DNA of 64,000 bases from Actinoplanes sp. NBC_00393 (GCF_036053395.1 NZ_CP107942.1:8705001-8769000); one strand, 5' to 3'. Counted from the stretch's first letter, positions 17,786-31,286 are shown. Made by a program: numbers and translations. Notes: generated by a model not told the origin, from the sequence alone.

Positions 17786-17800
17786 GTCGACCTCCCTCAT

Positions 17801-17816
17801 TCGAACATGTGTACGA
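17801..17816. promoter_or_regulatory. Near-perfect LexA (SOS) box between divergent genes
   Basis: TCGAACATGTGTACGA differs from TCGAACNNNNGTTCGA at one position. It lies 16 bases from the ptrB start and about 135 bases before the FAD oxidoreductase start, so it could act on either divergent gene. Confidence 0.5.
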
Positions 17817-17949
17817 TGTGCCAGAGTGGACGATCTTCAATGATCTTCTTTGTGGGCGTCTTGTGTTCGGCTCTTGATCCAGCTCGTGCTCTGGCTCTTG
17901 CTCGGGCTCTTGTTCCGCTTCTGTTCCGGTTCCTGGGGAGGCTTCGGAC

Positions 17950-19077
17950 GTGGGTGATTCCCTTCTCGACGCGCTCGAGGACATCTGTGGGCCTGGATTC
18001 GCGCGCCCGGCGCGCTCCACCGATCAGGTGTCCGGCCGACGGGCCGGATTCGTCGCGGAGCCGGCCACAGCACGCTCGGTCGCCGAGACGTTGCGGCTTG
18101 CGGCCGACCGCGGGCTGAGCTTCCTGCCGCGCGGTTCCGGCAGCAAAATCGATTGGGGTACGCCGCGCCAGGCCATCGAACTCATCGTCGACACGGCGCG
18201 ACTCAACGGGATGTGGAACCACGACGGCTCGACGGCTGTCATCGCGGCCGGGACGCCGGTTGCCGCGGTGCAGGCGGCTCTCGCTCTGCGCGGGCAGCGC
18301 CTCGCCGTCGACCCGCCGTCGGCCAAGGCGACCATCGGGGGGATGCTCGCGGTCAACGAGTCCGGGCCGCTGCGGCACCGCTACGGGAGCCCGGCCACGC
18401 AGACGCTGAGCATTGATTTCGTGGATGCGGCCGGGGTGGAGGGCTCATCCGACGGGGAGGACGGGCGGCCCGGCATCGCGGACATCGACGGGGTGATCAC
18501 CTCGGCGGTGCTCCGGCTCGAGCCGCAGCCCGCGGCGCGGCGCTGGGTCGGCCGGGCGGTCTCCACGCCGACCGAGGCCAGCGAGCTGGCCGCCTGGGTG
18601 GTGGCGCGGGAGCTGGAGCCGAGCGCCATCGAGGTGGACCTGCCGGGCCGCGACGGCGCGATGCTCGCCATGCTGCTGGAGGGCGAGGTCGACGTGGTCA
18701 ACCAGGTCGCCGACGAGGTCGTCCGGGAGTGGGGCGGCGACACGGTGATCGCGCCGGTGGCGCCGCCCTGGTGGGGGCGGTATCCGTTCGGCGGTGGCGA
18801 CGTCGTGCTGCGCATCGCGGCGCGGCCGCGTGACCTGCAGGCGGTGGCCTATGCCCTGCGGGACAGCGCTGGTGCGCCGGTGCCGCTTCGGGGGTCGGCC
18901 GGGGTGGGGACCTTCCACGCGGTGCTGCCGCGAGGCCTCAGCGCGGTGCGGGTGAACGAGATCGTCGCCAGCATGGAGCAGGTCCTGCTGGCCCGGCGCG
19001 GCCGGGTTGCGGTGCTGACCGCGCCGCCGGAGCTGGCGTCGGAGATCGAGATGGCCGGCCCGCGGGAGCTGTTCTAG
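17950..19077 (+). CDS. FAD-binding oxidoreductase, GlcE-like
   Basis: A 375-residue protein with an FAD_binding_4 (PCMH-type) N-terminus (FVAEPATARSVAETLRLA, FLPRGSGSKIDWG, LAVDPPSAKATIGGMLAVNESGPLRHRYG), as in glycolate oxidase subunit GlcE. No GlcD or GlcF partner is nearby, so the substrate is open. GTG 17950 follows GGGAGG by about eight bases. The last codons (AGPRELF) are the first unit of a 27-bp tandem repeat that continues past the TAG stop. Confidence 0.85.
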   Translation: MGDSLLDALEDICGPGFARPARSTDQVSGRRAGFVAEPATARSVAETLRLAADRGLSFLPRGSGSKIDWGTPRQAIELIVDTARLNGMWNHDGSTAVIAAGTPVAAVQAALALRGQRLAVDPPSAKATIGGMLAVNESGPLRHRYGSPATQTLSIDFVDAAGVEGSSDGEDGRPGIADIDGVITSAVLRLEPQPAARRWVGRAVSTPTEASELAAWVVARELEPSAIEVDLPGRDGAMLAMLLEGEVDVVNQVADEVVREWGGDTVIAPVAPPWWGRYPFGGGDVVLRIAARPRDLQAVAYALRDSAGAPVPLRGSAGVGTFHAVLPRGLSAVRVNEIVASMEQVLLARRGRVAVLTAPPELASEIEMAGPRELF

Positions 19078-19218
19078 ACGGCTGGCCCGCGGGAGCTGTT
19101 CTGGATGTCTGGCCCGCGGGAGCTGTTCTGGATGGCCGGCCCGCGGGAGCGGTTCTTGACGGCTGGCCCGCGGGAGCTGTTCTGGACGGCCGGCCCGCGG
19201 GAGCGGTTTCGGAGGCTC
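19057..19218. repeat. 27-bp tandem repeat, six units, spanning the stop codon of the FAD oxidoreductase gene
   Basis: Units begin at 19057, 19084, 19111, 19138, 19165 and 19192; each starts GGCCCGCGGGAGC and contains the palindrome CCCGCGGG. The unit is nine codons. The upstream gene ends at TAG inside unit 1, where units 2, 3 and 5 have TGG, so without that base the frame would run on through the array as repeats of the type AGPRELFW(M/T). Units 4 and 6 vary (GCGGTTC for GCTGTTC). Confidence 0.95.
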
Positions 19219-19250
19219 AGCTGGGCGTCGGGCCGGGTGGTTTGTCAGCT

Positions 19251-19865
19251 TCAGCCGAAGGATGGGATGCGGGTTACGGCCTCGGATGCGAGGTGGCGGC
19301 CGATGCGGGCTACGTCGCCGACTGCGTAGGTGAGGTAGGCGAACTGGCCCACTTCGCGGACGCCCGTGAGGATCAGGTCGTCGACCGGGACACGGCGGCG
19401 TAGCAGCGGGATGCCTTCACCGAGGATGGCCGGGGCGATGCCGAGGATGATCTCGTCGAGCAGACCCTCGGCGACGAACTGGCTGACGAGGTCGCCTCCG
19501 CCGGCCAGCCAGACGTTCTTGCCCTGGGCGGCTACCAGCATCGCCTCATGCACCCGGCGGACGTCGCCGCTGATCATGAAGACGTTGGCGTCCTCGACCG
19601 GGGGCAGGTCGCGGTGGGTGAAGACCCAGCACGGTACGTCGCCGTACATGTCGTGCCAGTTCTGCGGTTCCTCGAGGAGGTTGTCGTTCTCCAGGACCCA
19701 CTCATAGGTCCGTGCGCCCATGGCGAACGCGCCGACGCCGTCGAAGAACTCGCCGAACGGGTTCTCGGTGCCTTCATCGACTTCGAACAGCCAGTCCAGC
19801 GAGTTCCTCGTGTCGGCGGTGAAGCCGTCGATGCTGGTGGCGGTGTAGTACTGCGTCTTCGCCAT
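19251..19865 (-). CDS. Dihydrofolate reductase-family (RibD C-terminal-like) protein, paralogue 1
   Basis: A 204-residue NADPH-binding reductase of the RibD_C/DHFR-like class. Features are AKTQYYTATSIDGFTAD at the N-terminus, MGARTYEW, and GGGDLVSQFVAEGLLDEIILGIAPAILGEG. ATG 19865 is chosen by alignment with paralogue 2, at 20271-20828. The natural substrate of these stand-alone proteins is generally unknown. Confidence 0.88.
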   Translation of the reverse strand: MAKTQYYTATSIDGFTADTRNSLDWLFEVDEGTENPFGEFFDGVGAFAMGARTYEWVLENDNLLEEPQNWHDMYGDVPCWVFTHRDLPPVEDANVFMISGDVRRVHEAMLVAAQGKNVWLAGGGDLVSQFVAEGLLDEIILGIAPAILGEGIPLLRRRVPVDDLILTGVREVGQFAYLTYAVGDVARIGRHLASEAVTRIPSFG

Positions 19866-20270
19866 GCCAACACCATGCCATGCGAGAGCTGACAAAAAGG
19901 GCGGATCGATCAGGACCATGAGCCCGATTCGGAACTTCGGGTGCGTCCCGCAGCCGGCCGCCAACGACGAGGCAGGCGCCGAGGGAACAGCGCGCCCGGG
20001 GTTGTTGACGAGCGAGGCGTAGGTGAGGCGCGGCCGGGGCGGAGAGCAGGGCGGGACTTGGGCCGCTGGGTAGTCAGGCCCCGGCAGTGAGCGAGACCCG
20101 GGCTGCTGGATCCAACAGCGCTGGGTGGCGAACGGGACTTGAGGCGGCCGGGCCGGGTAGTGGCGACGGGTGGCGGGTGGCCGGGTGTTGCCGGTCGGCG
20201 CCGGGGTGCGGCGGGCGTGGCTGAGTTGGGACGGGGAGGGTGGGACCCGGCGGCGGATTGAGGTGGGTGG
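19866..20270. other. Intergenic region, no gene recognised
   Basis: About 405 bases of G-rich sequence between the two reductase paralogues. I see no convincing open frame with family similarity, no RNA gene, and no clear inverted repeat. It may hold the promoter of paralogue 1. Confidence 0.6.
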
Positions 20271-20828
20271 TTACTTGGGGCCGGTGACCTCGTAGGTGAG
20301 GTAGGCGAACTGGCCGACTGGGTGGGCGGCGGTCAAGGTCAGGCGGGAGGAGGTCAAGCGGCGTGGAAGGAGAGGGGCGCCGCGGCCCAGGGTTACCGGA
20401 GCTACGCCGAGGATCAGCTCGTCCAGGAGGCCCTGATCGGCGAACTGGCCGGCCAGGTCGCCGCCGCCGATGATCCAGATGTTTTTGTCGCGGGCGGCTG
20501 CGGTCATCAAGCGGTGCACGGGGGCCACGTCGCCCTGGACGAAGTGGAGGTTGGCGCCGGGGATGGCCGGCAGTGAGCGATGGGTGAAGATCCAGGCTGG
20601 GGTGTCTCCATACGGCCCCAGCCAGGCCTCGGGGTTCTCCAGTGCCTTCTCATGGTCGACGATCCACTGATAGGTCGTCGAGCCCATGGCCACGGCGCCC
20701 ACGCCGGCGAAGAAGCCGGTGAACGGGTCGGCGTCGCCCTGCGGGACCTCGAAGAGCCAGTCCAGTGAGTTGTGCTCGTCGGCGATGAAGCCGTCGACGG
20801 TGGTCGCGGTGTAGTACTGCGTCTTCAT
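20271..20828 (-). CDS. Dihydrofolate reductase-family protein, paralogue 2
   Basis: A 185-residue protein closely similar to that at 19251-19865 (KTQYYTATTVDGFIADEHNSLDWLFEV, GGGDLAGQFADQGLLDELILGVAP, VGQFAYLTYEV). The two are in the same orientation, 405 bases apart, so they probably arose by tandem duplication. ATG 20828 is chosen by alignment with paralogue 1; an ATG at 20858 is also open. Confidence 0.87.
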   Translation of the reverse strand: MKTQYYTATTVDGFIADEHNSLDWLFEVPQGDADPFTGFFAGVGAVAMGSTTYQWIVDHEKALENPEAWLGPYGDTPAWIFTHRSLPAIPGANLHFVQGDVAPVHRLMTAAARDKNIWIIGGGDLAGQFADQGLLDELILGVAPVTLGRGAPLLPRRLTSSRLTLTAAHPVGQFAYLTYEVTGPK

Positions 20829-21086
20829 GCCCGCGACCCTGCCACCACCCTCTGACATTTCCCGGCGGCCGCGCAGGGGGTCGGAAGTAAGGCGCCGGGT
20901 GGCCAGCCTTTGGCCGGAACGTGGCCGCGCTGGGAGTAGGGCGCCGGCGGCCCGGTGGGGGTGGAACGTGGCCGCGCTGAGGCCGGACCGGGGGCGGTGG
21001 CCGCGCTAGATGGGAAGTAGCGCGAATGACGGCCACGCTGGGGCAAACCTGCGAAGTAGAGCCAAACTCAAGCCCAGTTCGTACGC

Positions 21087-23129
21087 TTATGCGTCGTTGC
21101 GCAGAACCAGAATGGCGATGTCGTCCCGAGGCTCCTCCACCGAGAAATTGATCGTGGTGGAGCGCAACCGCGCAGCCATCACATCAGCGGGATATCCCGC
21201 GAGCGGTGCGCAGGCCTCCCGCAGCCGGCCGGAGCCGAAGAGCTCCCGCCCACGCCGGCGCTCAGTGACGCCGTCGGTGTAGAAGATGAGCGAGTCCCCA
21301 GGCCCCAGCGTGACCGCCACGTCCGGGCTGGTGATCGTTTCCAGCAGGCCGAGCGCGGTCCCGCCCTCGCCCACGAAGCCGGTCTTGCCGTCGGCGCGGA
21401 CGAGCACGGCGCGGTCGTGGCCGGCCAGGTGGAGGCAGACGTTGAGCTGGTTGTCGCCCTTGCGGGTGACCGAGGCCATGGCGAGTGTGCAGTATCTGCC
21501 ACCACCACGCTGTACGAGCGTCCGGTTGACCCGCCACAGGATCTCGCTGAGCGTCTTGCCGTCGTCGACCAGGATCCGGATCACGTCGCGGACCAGGCCG
21601 GTCACGGTCGCCGCCTGGACGCCCTTGCCGGAGACGTCGCCGACCACGACCAGCCACTGTTCCTCGCCGAACGGGACCACGTCGTAGAAGTCGCCGCCCA
21701 CCTCGGAGCCGGTCGGCACGTACTCCGCGGCGAAGCCGATGCCGTCGACGTGCGGCAACGCGGGTGGGAGCAGGGAGGCCTGGAGCGTACGCGCGACCGT
21801 ACGCCGCTCATCATGGATCCGTGCGTTGTCGATGGCGAGCGCCGCTCGCCGGGCCACGTCCTCCAGGACCGCGACCTCGTCCGCATCATGCCGGTGTTTC
21901 GGGTGCCGGCCGACGGCGAGCGTGCCCAGCCGGGTCCCCCGGGCCACCAGCGGCACCGCGTATCCCTCCAGCGGCGCCCCGAACATCACCTGGGTGCCCA
22001 GCCGGGACGCCTCCTCGAGCCGGGCCAGGATCGACTCCGGACCCGCCTCGGCGAGGGACGCGTGCAACTGGGCCAGCGCCGACTCCTCGGCATGGGTGGC
22101 GGCTGCGAGCTGGAGCCGGCCCCAGGCGTCGGTGGTGTGCACCGCGCACCACTGGCCGAGCCGGGGCACCACCAGCTGCGGGATGAGGGCCATGGTCAGG
22201 TTGACGTCGAGGGACTGCGCGAGCAGCTCGCTGGCCTCGGCCAGGAAGGTGATCCAGGTCTGCCGGCGGACGTCGGCGCGGCGGAGCCGGTCGTTCTCCA
22301 GGTGCAGCGAGAACCGTTCGGCGACCATGGCGGCCAGCGACTGGGCGTAGCCGACGGGGGCGGCGTCGAGTTCGAGCTCTCCGGAGTAGGGCCGGTGGGT
22401 GCTCAGCGGCACCCGGATGATGTCGGCGTTGTCGCGCGGTGCCCGGCCGTACCGGGCCAGCAGCTGCCGTCCCATGCCGTCGCCGCGGTCCAGCCGCACC
22501 ACGCCGCCGGCCGCGCCGGTCAGCCGGGCCAGCCGGGAGAGCAGGTCGGTGGCGAGGTCGGCGAGTCCCTCGTCGGAGTGCCGGTCCGAGCCGCTGCGGA
22601 GCAGGCCGGTGAGCGCGCCGAGGCTCGGGGTCTCGGACTGGGCCGGCACGCGGACGACCGGCCCGCCCGGACCGTCCTGCCGCTGGTCGAGGCGGAACCA
22701 CACGCCCTTGCCGTCGCCCTCGTGCACGGTGCCCCACCGGCTGGCGAAGTGGTCGACCAGCAGCAGGCCGCGGCCGCGCTCGGCGACCTCACCGATGTCG
22801 GCGGTCTCGTTGCGGGGGCCGACGGCGAGTTGCTCCACCGGGCCGGGCGCGAAGTCGGTGACCGTGACGGTCAGTCCGCCCGGGTCGGCCGTGACCTCGA
22901 TCTCCAGGTCGGTGTTGGCGTGCACCACCGCGTTCGTGGAGAGCTCAGTGGTCAGCAGCAGTGCCTCGTTGAGCAGGCTGACCAGACCGGTTTCCTCGAG
23001 CACGGAACGGACCAGCGCGCGGGCTGCCGCGGGGGTCCGCCGATCGTTGGGCAACCTGGTGCGGCGCACCATGGTCTCGGACTGAGCCCCTGATGGGATG
23101 CTCGTCCTGGTTCCGACCTCGGCTGGCAC
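21087..23129 (-). CDS. HATPase-GAF-SpoIIE multidomain regulator, OsaC-like
   Basis: A 680-residue protein. An RsbW-type kinase domain (ELSTNAVVHAN, GRGLLLVDHFASRWG) is followed by a PAS/GAF-like middle, a GAF domain (~300-440) and a SpoIIE PP2C domain (ASLLPPALP, VGGDFYDV, GDVSGKG, FYTDGVTERR). The same kinase plus phosphatase design occurs in Streptomyces OsaC, which binds SigB after osmotic stress; its position beside OsaA/OsaB-like genes supports the comparison. GTG 23129 is preferred because GGGAGAGG lies eight bases upstream; longer frames exist. It is divergent from the HAMP kinase. Confidence 0.87.
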   Translation of the reverse strand: MPAEVGTRTSIPSGAQSETMVRRTRLPNDRRTPAAARALVRSVLEETGLVSLLNEALLLTTELSTNAVVHANTDLEIEVTADPGGLTVTVTDFAPGPVEQLAVGPRNETADIGEVAERGRGLLLVDHFASRWGTVHEGDGKGVWFRLDQRQDGPGGPVVRVPAQSETPSLGALTGLLRSGSDRHSDEGLADLATDLLSRLARLTGAAGGVVRLDRGDGMGRQLLARYGRAPRDNADIIRVPLSTHRPYSGELELDAAPVGYAQSLAAMVAERFSLHLENDRLRRADVRRQTWITFLAEASELLAQSLDVNLTMALIPQLVVPRLGQWCAVHTTDAWGRLQLAAATHAEESALAQLHASLAEAGPESILARLEEASRLGTQVMFGAPLEGYAVPLVARGTRLGTLAVGRHPKHRHDADEVAVLEDVARRAALAIDNARIHDERRTVARTLQASLLPPALPHVDGIGFAAEYVPTGSEVGGDFYDVVPFGEEQWLVVVGDVSGKGVQAATVTGLVRDVIRILVDDGKTLSEILWRVNRTLVQRGGGRYCTLAMASVTRKGDNQLNVCLHLAGHDRAVLVRADGKTGFVGEGGTALGLLETITSPDVAVTLGPGDSLIFYTDGVTERRRGRELFGSGRLREACAPLAGYPADVMAARLRSTTINFSVEEPRDDIAILVLRNDA

Positions 23130-23301
23130 CCATGCATCCTCTCCCGTGGACGGGTGTATGCACAAAGTCGTCTCTCGCATTGACCCGGTCGGGCGAGAGA
23201 GGATAGGGAACCCCCGGCGGCGAAGCTCGTTCAGGACGGCACGGCAGGTGCACCACCCAAGGTCTTGAACAGGCTTCAGTTGGACAGCGAGTGAGGACAG
23301 C

Positions 23302-27699
<4,398 letters not shown>

Positions 27700-27717
27700 A
27701 GGGCGAGGTGAGTACGC

Positions 27718-28266
27718 GTGGGTGAGCGCGCCAAGGCGCTGCTGGTCGACGACCGGCGGGACAACCTGCTGGCCCTGGAGGCGATCCTCCAGGGCCTGCC
27801 GGTCACACCGGTGGCCGTGGAGAGCGGCGAGGCGGCGCTCAAGCAGCTGCTCACCGACGACTTCGCGGTGATCCTGCTGGACGCGCACATGCCCAACATG
27901 GACGGGTTCGAGACGGCCAGCCACATCAAGCGGCGGGAGCGCACCCGGCACGTACCGATCCTGTTCCTGACCGCGGCCGACCGGGATGCCCAGCTGGCCC
28001 TCCGGGGGTATGCGGTGGGTGCCGTCGACTATCTGACGAAGCCTTTCGACCCGTGGGTGCTGCGCGCCAAGGTGTCGATCTTCGTCGAGCTCTGGACGAA
28101 GAATCAGCAGCTCAAAGCGCAGGCCGAGGCGTCGAAGGAGCGGGACGCGCAGTGGCAGCGGCTCACCGACACGGTGGACGAGGCGGCCCGGGTGCTCCGC
28201 GGTGGTGGCGATGCGGCCGCCGCGGAGGCGCTGGACCTGCTGGAGAAGGCCCGCTGGGGGAGCTGA
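27718..28266 (+). CDS. Response regulator with C-terminal coiled coil, OsaB-like
   Basis: A 182-residue single-receiver regulator with Asp55 (VILLDAHMPNMDG) and the conserved lysine in YLTKPFDPW. It has no DNA-binding domain; the C-terminal ~55 residues (NQQLKAQAEASKERDAQW..) are predicted coiled coil, as in Streptomyces OsaB. GTG 27718 follows GAGGTGA by six bases. It is co-transcribed with the HAMP kinase and is its probable phosphate acceptor. Confidence 0.9.
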   Translation: MGERAKALLVDDRRDNLLALEAILQGLPVTPVAVESGEAALKQLLTDDFAVILLDAHMPNMDGFETASHIKRRERTRHVPILFLTAADRDAQLALRGYAVGAVDYLTKPFDPWVLRAKVSIFVELWTKNQQLKAQAEASKERDAQWQRLTDTVDEAARVLRGGGDAAAAEALDLLEKARWGS

Positions 28267-28275
28267 CCCCTCAAG

Positions 28276-28291
28276 TGTGACCTGGGTCACG
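28276..28291. promoter_or_regulatory. CRP-like operator upstream of pectate lyase
   Basis: TGTGACCTGGGTCACG fits the CRP/Crp-type consensus TGTGANNNNNNTCACA except at the last base, and its core GTGACC/GGTCAC is a perfect inverted repeat. It lies 85 bases upstream of the pectate lyase ATG. Control by a cAMP-receptor-type regulator is inferred. Confidence 0.55.
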
Positions 28292-28375
28292 CTGAACAAC
28301 CTTGCTGGGCAGCCGCGCCACTACCGGGGCGTGATCGCTTGATCATGCGGTCTTCATCCCCTGGTTAGGAGCAAC

Positions 28376-29872
28376 ATGCGGCACGCAATGCCCGAAGCAG
28401 CCCCGAGCCGCCGGCGTCGTCGCCTGGTGGCCGGCCTCGGCGCGGCGGGTGCGGCCGGCGCCGTCACCGCGCTGGTCGCCGTCCTCGTTCCGTCGGCCTC
28501 GGCCGCCACCCTCTTCGACGACAACTTCGAGGACGGCGCGAACGGCTGGTCCAAGTCCGGCGGCAACTGGGCCGTGGTCTCCGACGGCTCGAAGGTCTAC
28601 CGGCAGTCCAAGGCGGACAGCGAGCTGGCTCGCGTCTTCGCCGGTGAGACCTCGTGGACGAACTACTCGGTCCAGGCCAAGGTGAAGCCGGTCAGCCTCG
28701 GCAGCGGTCTGGCCGGTGTCGCGGCCCGGGCCAGCGGCTCCTCGACGATGTACCGGCTGGCCCTCACCGGCGCCGGCAAGGCCGAGCTGCAGGCGGTCAA
28801 GGGCAGCGCGATCACCGCGCTCGGCTCGGCCGCGGTCAGCAACCTGACCTCGTGGCACACCCTGAAGGTCGACGTCTCCGGCAGCACGGTGACCGGCTAC
28901 GTCGACGGCGTCAAGGTCGCCTCCGGCACCGGCGCGCTGGCCGGCACCGGCCGGATCGGCCTGGTCACCAGCTACGCGTCGGCCTCGTTCGACGACGTCT
29001 CGGTGAACCCGCTCGGCGCCGCGCCCACCGCGACCGCGACGGCCACCGCGACGAAGACCGCGACTGCGTCGCCGACGGCCACCAAGACCGCCACCGCGTC
29101 GCCCACGGCGACGAAGACCGCGACCGCGTCGCCGACGCCGACCAAGACGGCCACCACCCCGGCGCCGACGCCGACCGCGACCGGGACGACGACTGCGTGG
29201 CCGGCTGCGACCGGAACCAAGCCGGTCACCGCGACCATCGCCGTCTCCGGCACGCTCGACGGCGGCAACGTCCGCTACTACGGCAGCGGCGCGCTGGGCG
29301 GCGACGGCCAGGACGAGGGCCAGGACCCGCTGTTCAAGCTGGCCGACGGTGCGGTGCTGAAGAACGTCATCCTCGGCGCCCCGGCCGCGGACGGCGTCCA
29401 CTGCTCCGGCTCCTGCACGCTGATCAACGTGTGGTGGGAGAACGTCGGTGAGGATGCGGCCACCTTCAAGGGCGGCGCCTCGGCGACCTACACCGTCGAC
29501 GGCGGCGGCGCCAAGGGCGCGGACGACAAGGTCTTCCAGCACAACGGCGGCGGCACGCTGACCATCAAGAACTTCCAGGTCTCCGACTTCGGCAAGCTCT
29601 ACCGGTCCTGCGGCAACTGCTCCACCCAGCACAAGCGCGCGGTCGTCGTGCAGAACGTGACCGCCACCGCCCCGGCCGGCAGCCTGGTCGGCATCAACCA
29701 GAACTACGGCGACACCGCGACCCTGTCGAAGATCACCGTGGTCGGCAAGAAGAGCCTGGACATCTGCGTCAGGTTCACCGGCAACAACAGCGGCAAGGAG
29801 CCGACCAAGGTCGGTACCGGCCCGGACGGCACGTACTGCAAGTACACCGCGTCCGACATCACCTTCAAGTGA
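28376..29872 (+). CDS. Secreted pectate lyase (PL3) with N-terminal carbohydrate-binding-like domain
   Basis: A 498-residue exported protein. In order: an N-terminal basic and hydrophobic signal (RRRRLVAGLGAAGAAGAVTALVAVLVPSASA), a jelly-roll domain of the concanavalin/LamG type (~45-215; FDDNFEDGANGWSKSGG, VDVSGSTVTGYVDGVKV), a Thr/Ala/Pro linker of TATKTATASP repeats (~220-280), and a PL3 pectate lyase domain (DGVHCSGSCTLINVWWENVGEDAATFKG, FGKLYRSCGNC). It cleaves pectate by beta-elimination outside the cell. AGGAGC precedes ATG 28376. Confidence 0.92.
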   Translation: MRHAMPEAAPSRRRRRLVAGLGAAGAAGAVTALVAVLVPSASAATLFDDNFEDGANGWSKSGGNWAVVSDGSKVYRQSKADSELARVFAGETSWTNYSVQAKVKPVSLGSGLAGVAARASGSSTMYRLALTGAGKAELQAVKGSAITALGSAAVSNLTSWHTLKVDVSGSTVTGYVDGVKVASGTGALAGTGRIGLVTSYASASFDDVSVNPLGAAPTATATATATKTATASPTATKTATASPTATKTATASPTPTKTATTPAPTPTATGTTTAWPAATGTKPVTATIAVSGTLDGGNVRYYGSGALGGDGQDEGQDPLFKLADGAVLKNVILGAPAADGVHCSGSCTLINVWWENVGEDAATFKGGASATYTVDGGGAKGADDKVFQHNGGGTLTIKNFQVSDFGKLYRSCGNCSTQHKRAVVVQNVTATAPAGSLVGINQNYGDTATLSKITVVGKKSLDICVRFTGNNSGKEPTKVGTGPDGTYCKYTASDITFK

Positions 29873-29971
29873 TCCGCCCGTGGCCGCCGGACGGGACCCC
29901 GGCGGCCACGGCCCCACACTCAGCGGCGACCGCGTCGCCACGGCACGAATCGACGGTTGGGAGGCGGCGCG

Positions 29972-30769
29972 ATGACGCTCATCGAACCTGAGCTGCGCGC
30001 GGCGTTGCGCGCCGAGGCGGCGGCGCACCGGCCCGACCGGGAAGCCATGCTCGACCGGATCACCCAGACCGCCATGCGCAACCATCTGGCCAAGCGGAAG
30101 CCGGCACCGCGGATCCGGGTCGCCGGCGCCGCCGTCGCGGTGGCCGCGGTGCTCGGGGGTGGCGGTTTCGCCCAGTGGGCGCTCGCCGGTGACACCGAGC
30201 CCCGGCCGCAGCCGGTGCAGCCGACGGTCAGCGTGCCGGTGACCCCGTCACCGAGCGAGCCGGCCCCAACAGCCACACCGACCACTCCACCGTCGGTGAG
30301 CTCCACCAGGACCACGGCGAACCCGTCCCCGAGCCGGTCGAGGCCCGCGCCGCCGTCGCCGTCCAGCGCGCCCGCCACGGCGAGCACGCCGCTCAAGGCC
30401 GACGGTTCGATCGCTCCGGACAGCGATTCCCAAGGCAGCAGCGTCGTGACGGTACGAACAACCGAGCGGCTCACCGCGCTGGAGGTGACGGTCCGGGTGA
30501 CGCGTACCCCGGAGCTGGTCTCGCGCGGCGGCAGTCAGCAGGTGCCCGGCGCGAGCGTGACCAGCACGGTCGCCGAGGAGGCGGACGCGCTGGTCTACCG
30601 TTTCGTGCTGTCCTCCGGCGACACCATGGAGCCGGGGACCTACACCTTCGCGGCGCGATACACGCATGCCGAGGGCGGGCGGAATGCCGACGCCGACGCC
30701 TACGCCGTGGTCGCCACCACCGCATCCGGCGCCACCGTGCCGGTCAGCGGCGAGTTCTCCGGAACCTGA
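29972..30769 (+). CDS. Membrane-anchored protein of unknown function
   Basis: A 265-residue protein with a basic cytoplasmic N-terminus of ~45 residues (RNHLAKRKPAPRIR), one membrane segment (VAGAAVAVAAVLGGGGFAQWALA), a long Pro/Ser/Thr linker and an extracytoplasmic beta-rich domain (EVTVRVTRTPELVSRGGSQ..TYTFAARYTHAEG). ATG 29972 follows GGGAGG. The topology resembles anti-sigma factors, but there is no zinc finger or adjacent sigma gene. I do not recognise the family. Confidence 0.7.
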   Translation: MTLIEPELRAALRAEAAAHRPDREAMLDRITQTAMRNHLAKRKPAPRIRVAGAAVAVAAVLGGGGFAQWALAGDTEPRPQPVQPTVSVPVTPSPSEPAPTATPTTPPSVSSTRTTANPSPSRSRPAPPSPSSAPATASTPLKADGSIAPDSDSQGSSVVTVRTTERLTALEVTVRVTRTPELVSRGGSQQVPGASVTSTVAEEADALVYRFVLSSGDTMEPGTYTFAARYTHAEGGRNADADAYAVVATTASGATVPVSGEFSGT

Positions 30770-30845
30770 GCTTCATTCCACTGCCGACGCCGCCCACAGG
30801 AAACGTGTACCGGCGGTGTGCAAGCATCGCGGTATGCCAGGTCGT

Positions 30846-31172
30846 TCAGGCGGTGCTGCTGATCATCAGCGCGCTGCGCAGCCCGGTGATGTCCAGCACC
30901 CGCATCAGGAACTCGCCGACGTTCGTCAGGGACAGCACGGATTGAGCGTGCTGCGCCTTGCGGCTGAGCACCACGAGCGTGCCCAGGCCCTGCGAGTCGC
31001 AGAAGGTGACGCCGGCCATGTCGAGGATGATCCGGGCCGGCGGCTCGGGCAGCAATTCGTTGACGACCGTGGACAGCTCAGACACCGTGAGCACGTCGAT
31101 TTCCCCGGCGAGTTGGATCACTACCTCGTCCGGGGCGCGCTGAACCGCGATCGACAGTTCGGGTCGCTCCAC
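30846..31172 (-). CDS. STAS-domain anti-sigma factor antagonist
   Basis: A 108-residue single STAS domain of the RsbV/SpoIIAA type with a phosphorylatable serine in VTFCDSQGL (Ser60). It stands alone, convergent with the membrane-anchored protein gene, and is the fourth STAS protein in the window. The nearby OsaC-like protein could be its kinase and phosphatase partner; this is inferred from proximity only. Confidence 0.88.
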   Translation of the reverse strand: MERPELSIAVQRAPDEVVIQLAGEIDVLTVSELSTVVNELLPEPPARIILDMAGVTFCDSQGLGTLVVLSRKAQHAQSVLSLTNVGEFLMRVLDITGLRSALMISSTA

Positions 31173-31286
31173 GCGGCTCAGCCTATCCTCTTCCGGGCGA
31201 AACGGCCTGTCAGGCGCGGTCAGGCCGGACGCTTGAAGGTGACGTGAAGAACCCTCCAGGAATACTCGACGTACGCCGCTGACAGA

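Noticed and set aside
20859..21086. Repeated GAACGTGGCCGCGCTG segments between the reductase and OsaC-like genes
   Set aside because: Two or three imperfect copies only, with no regular spacing; not enough to call an array or operator.
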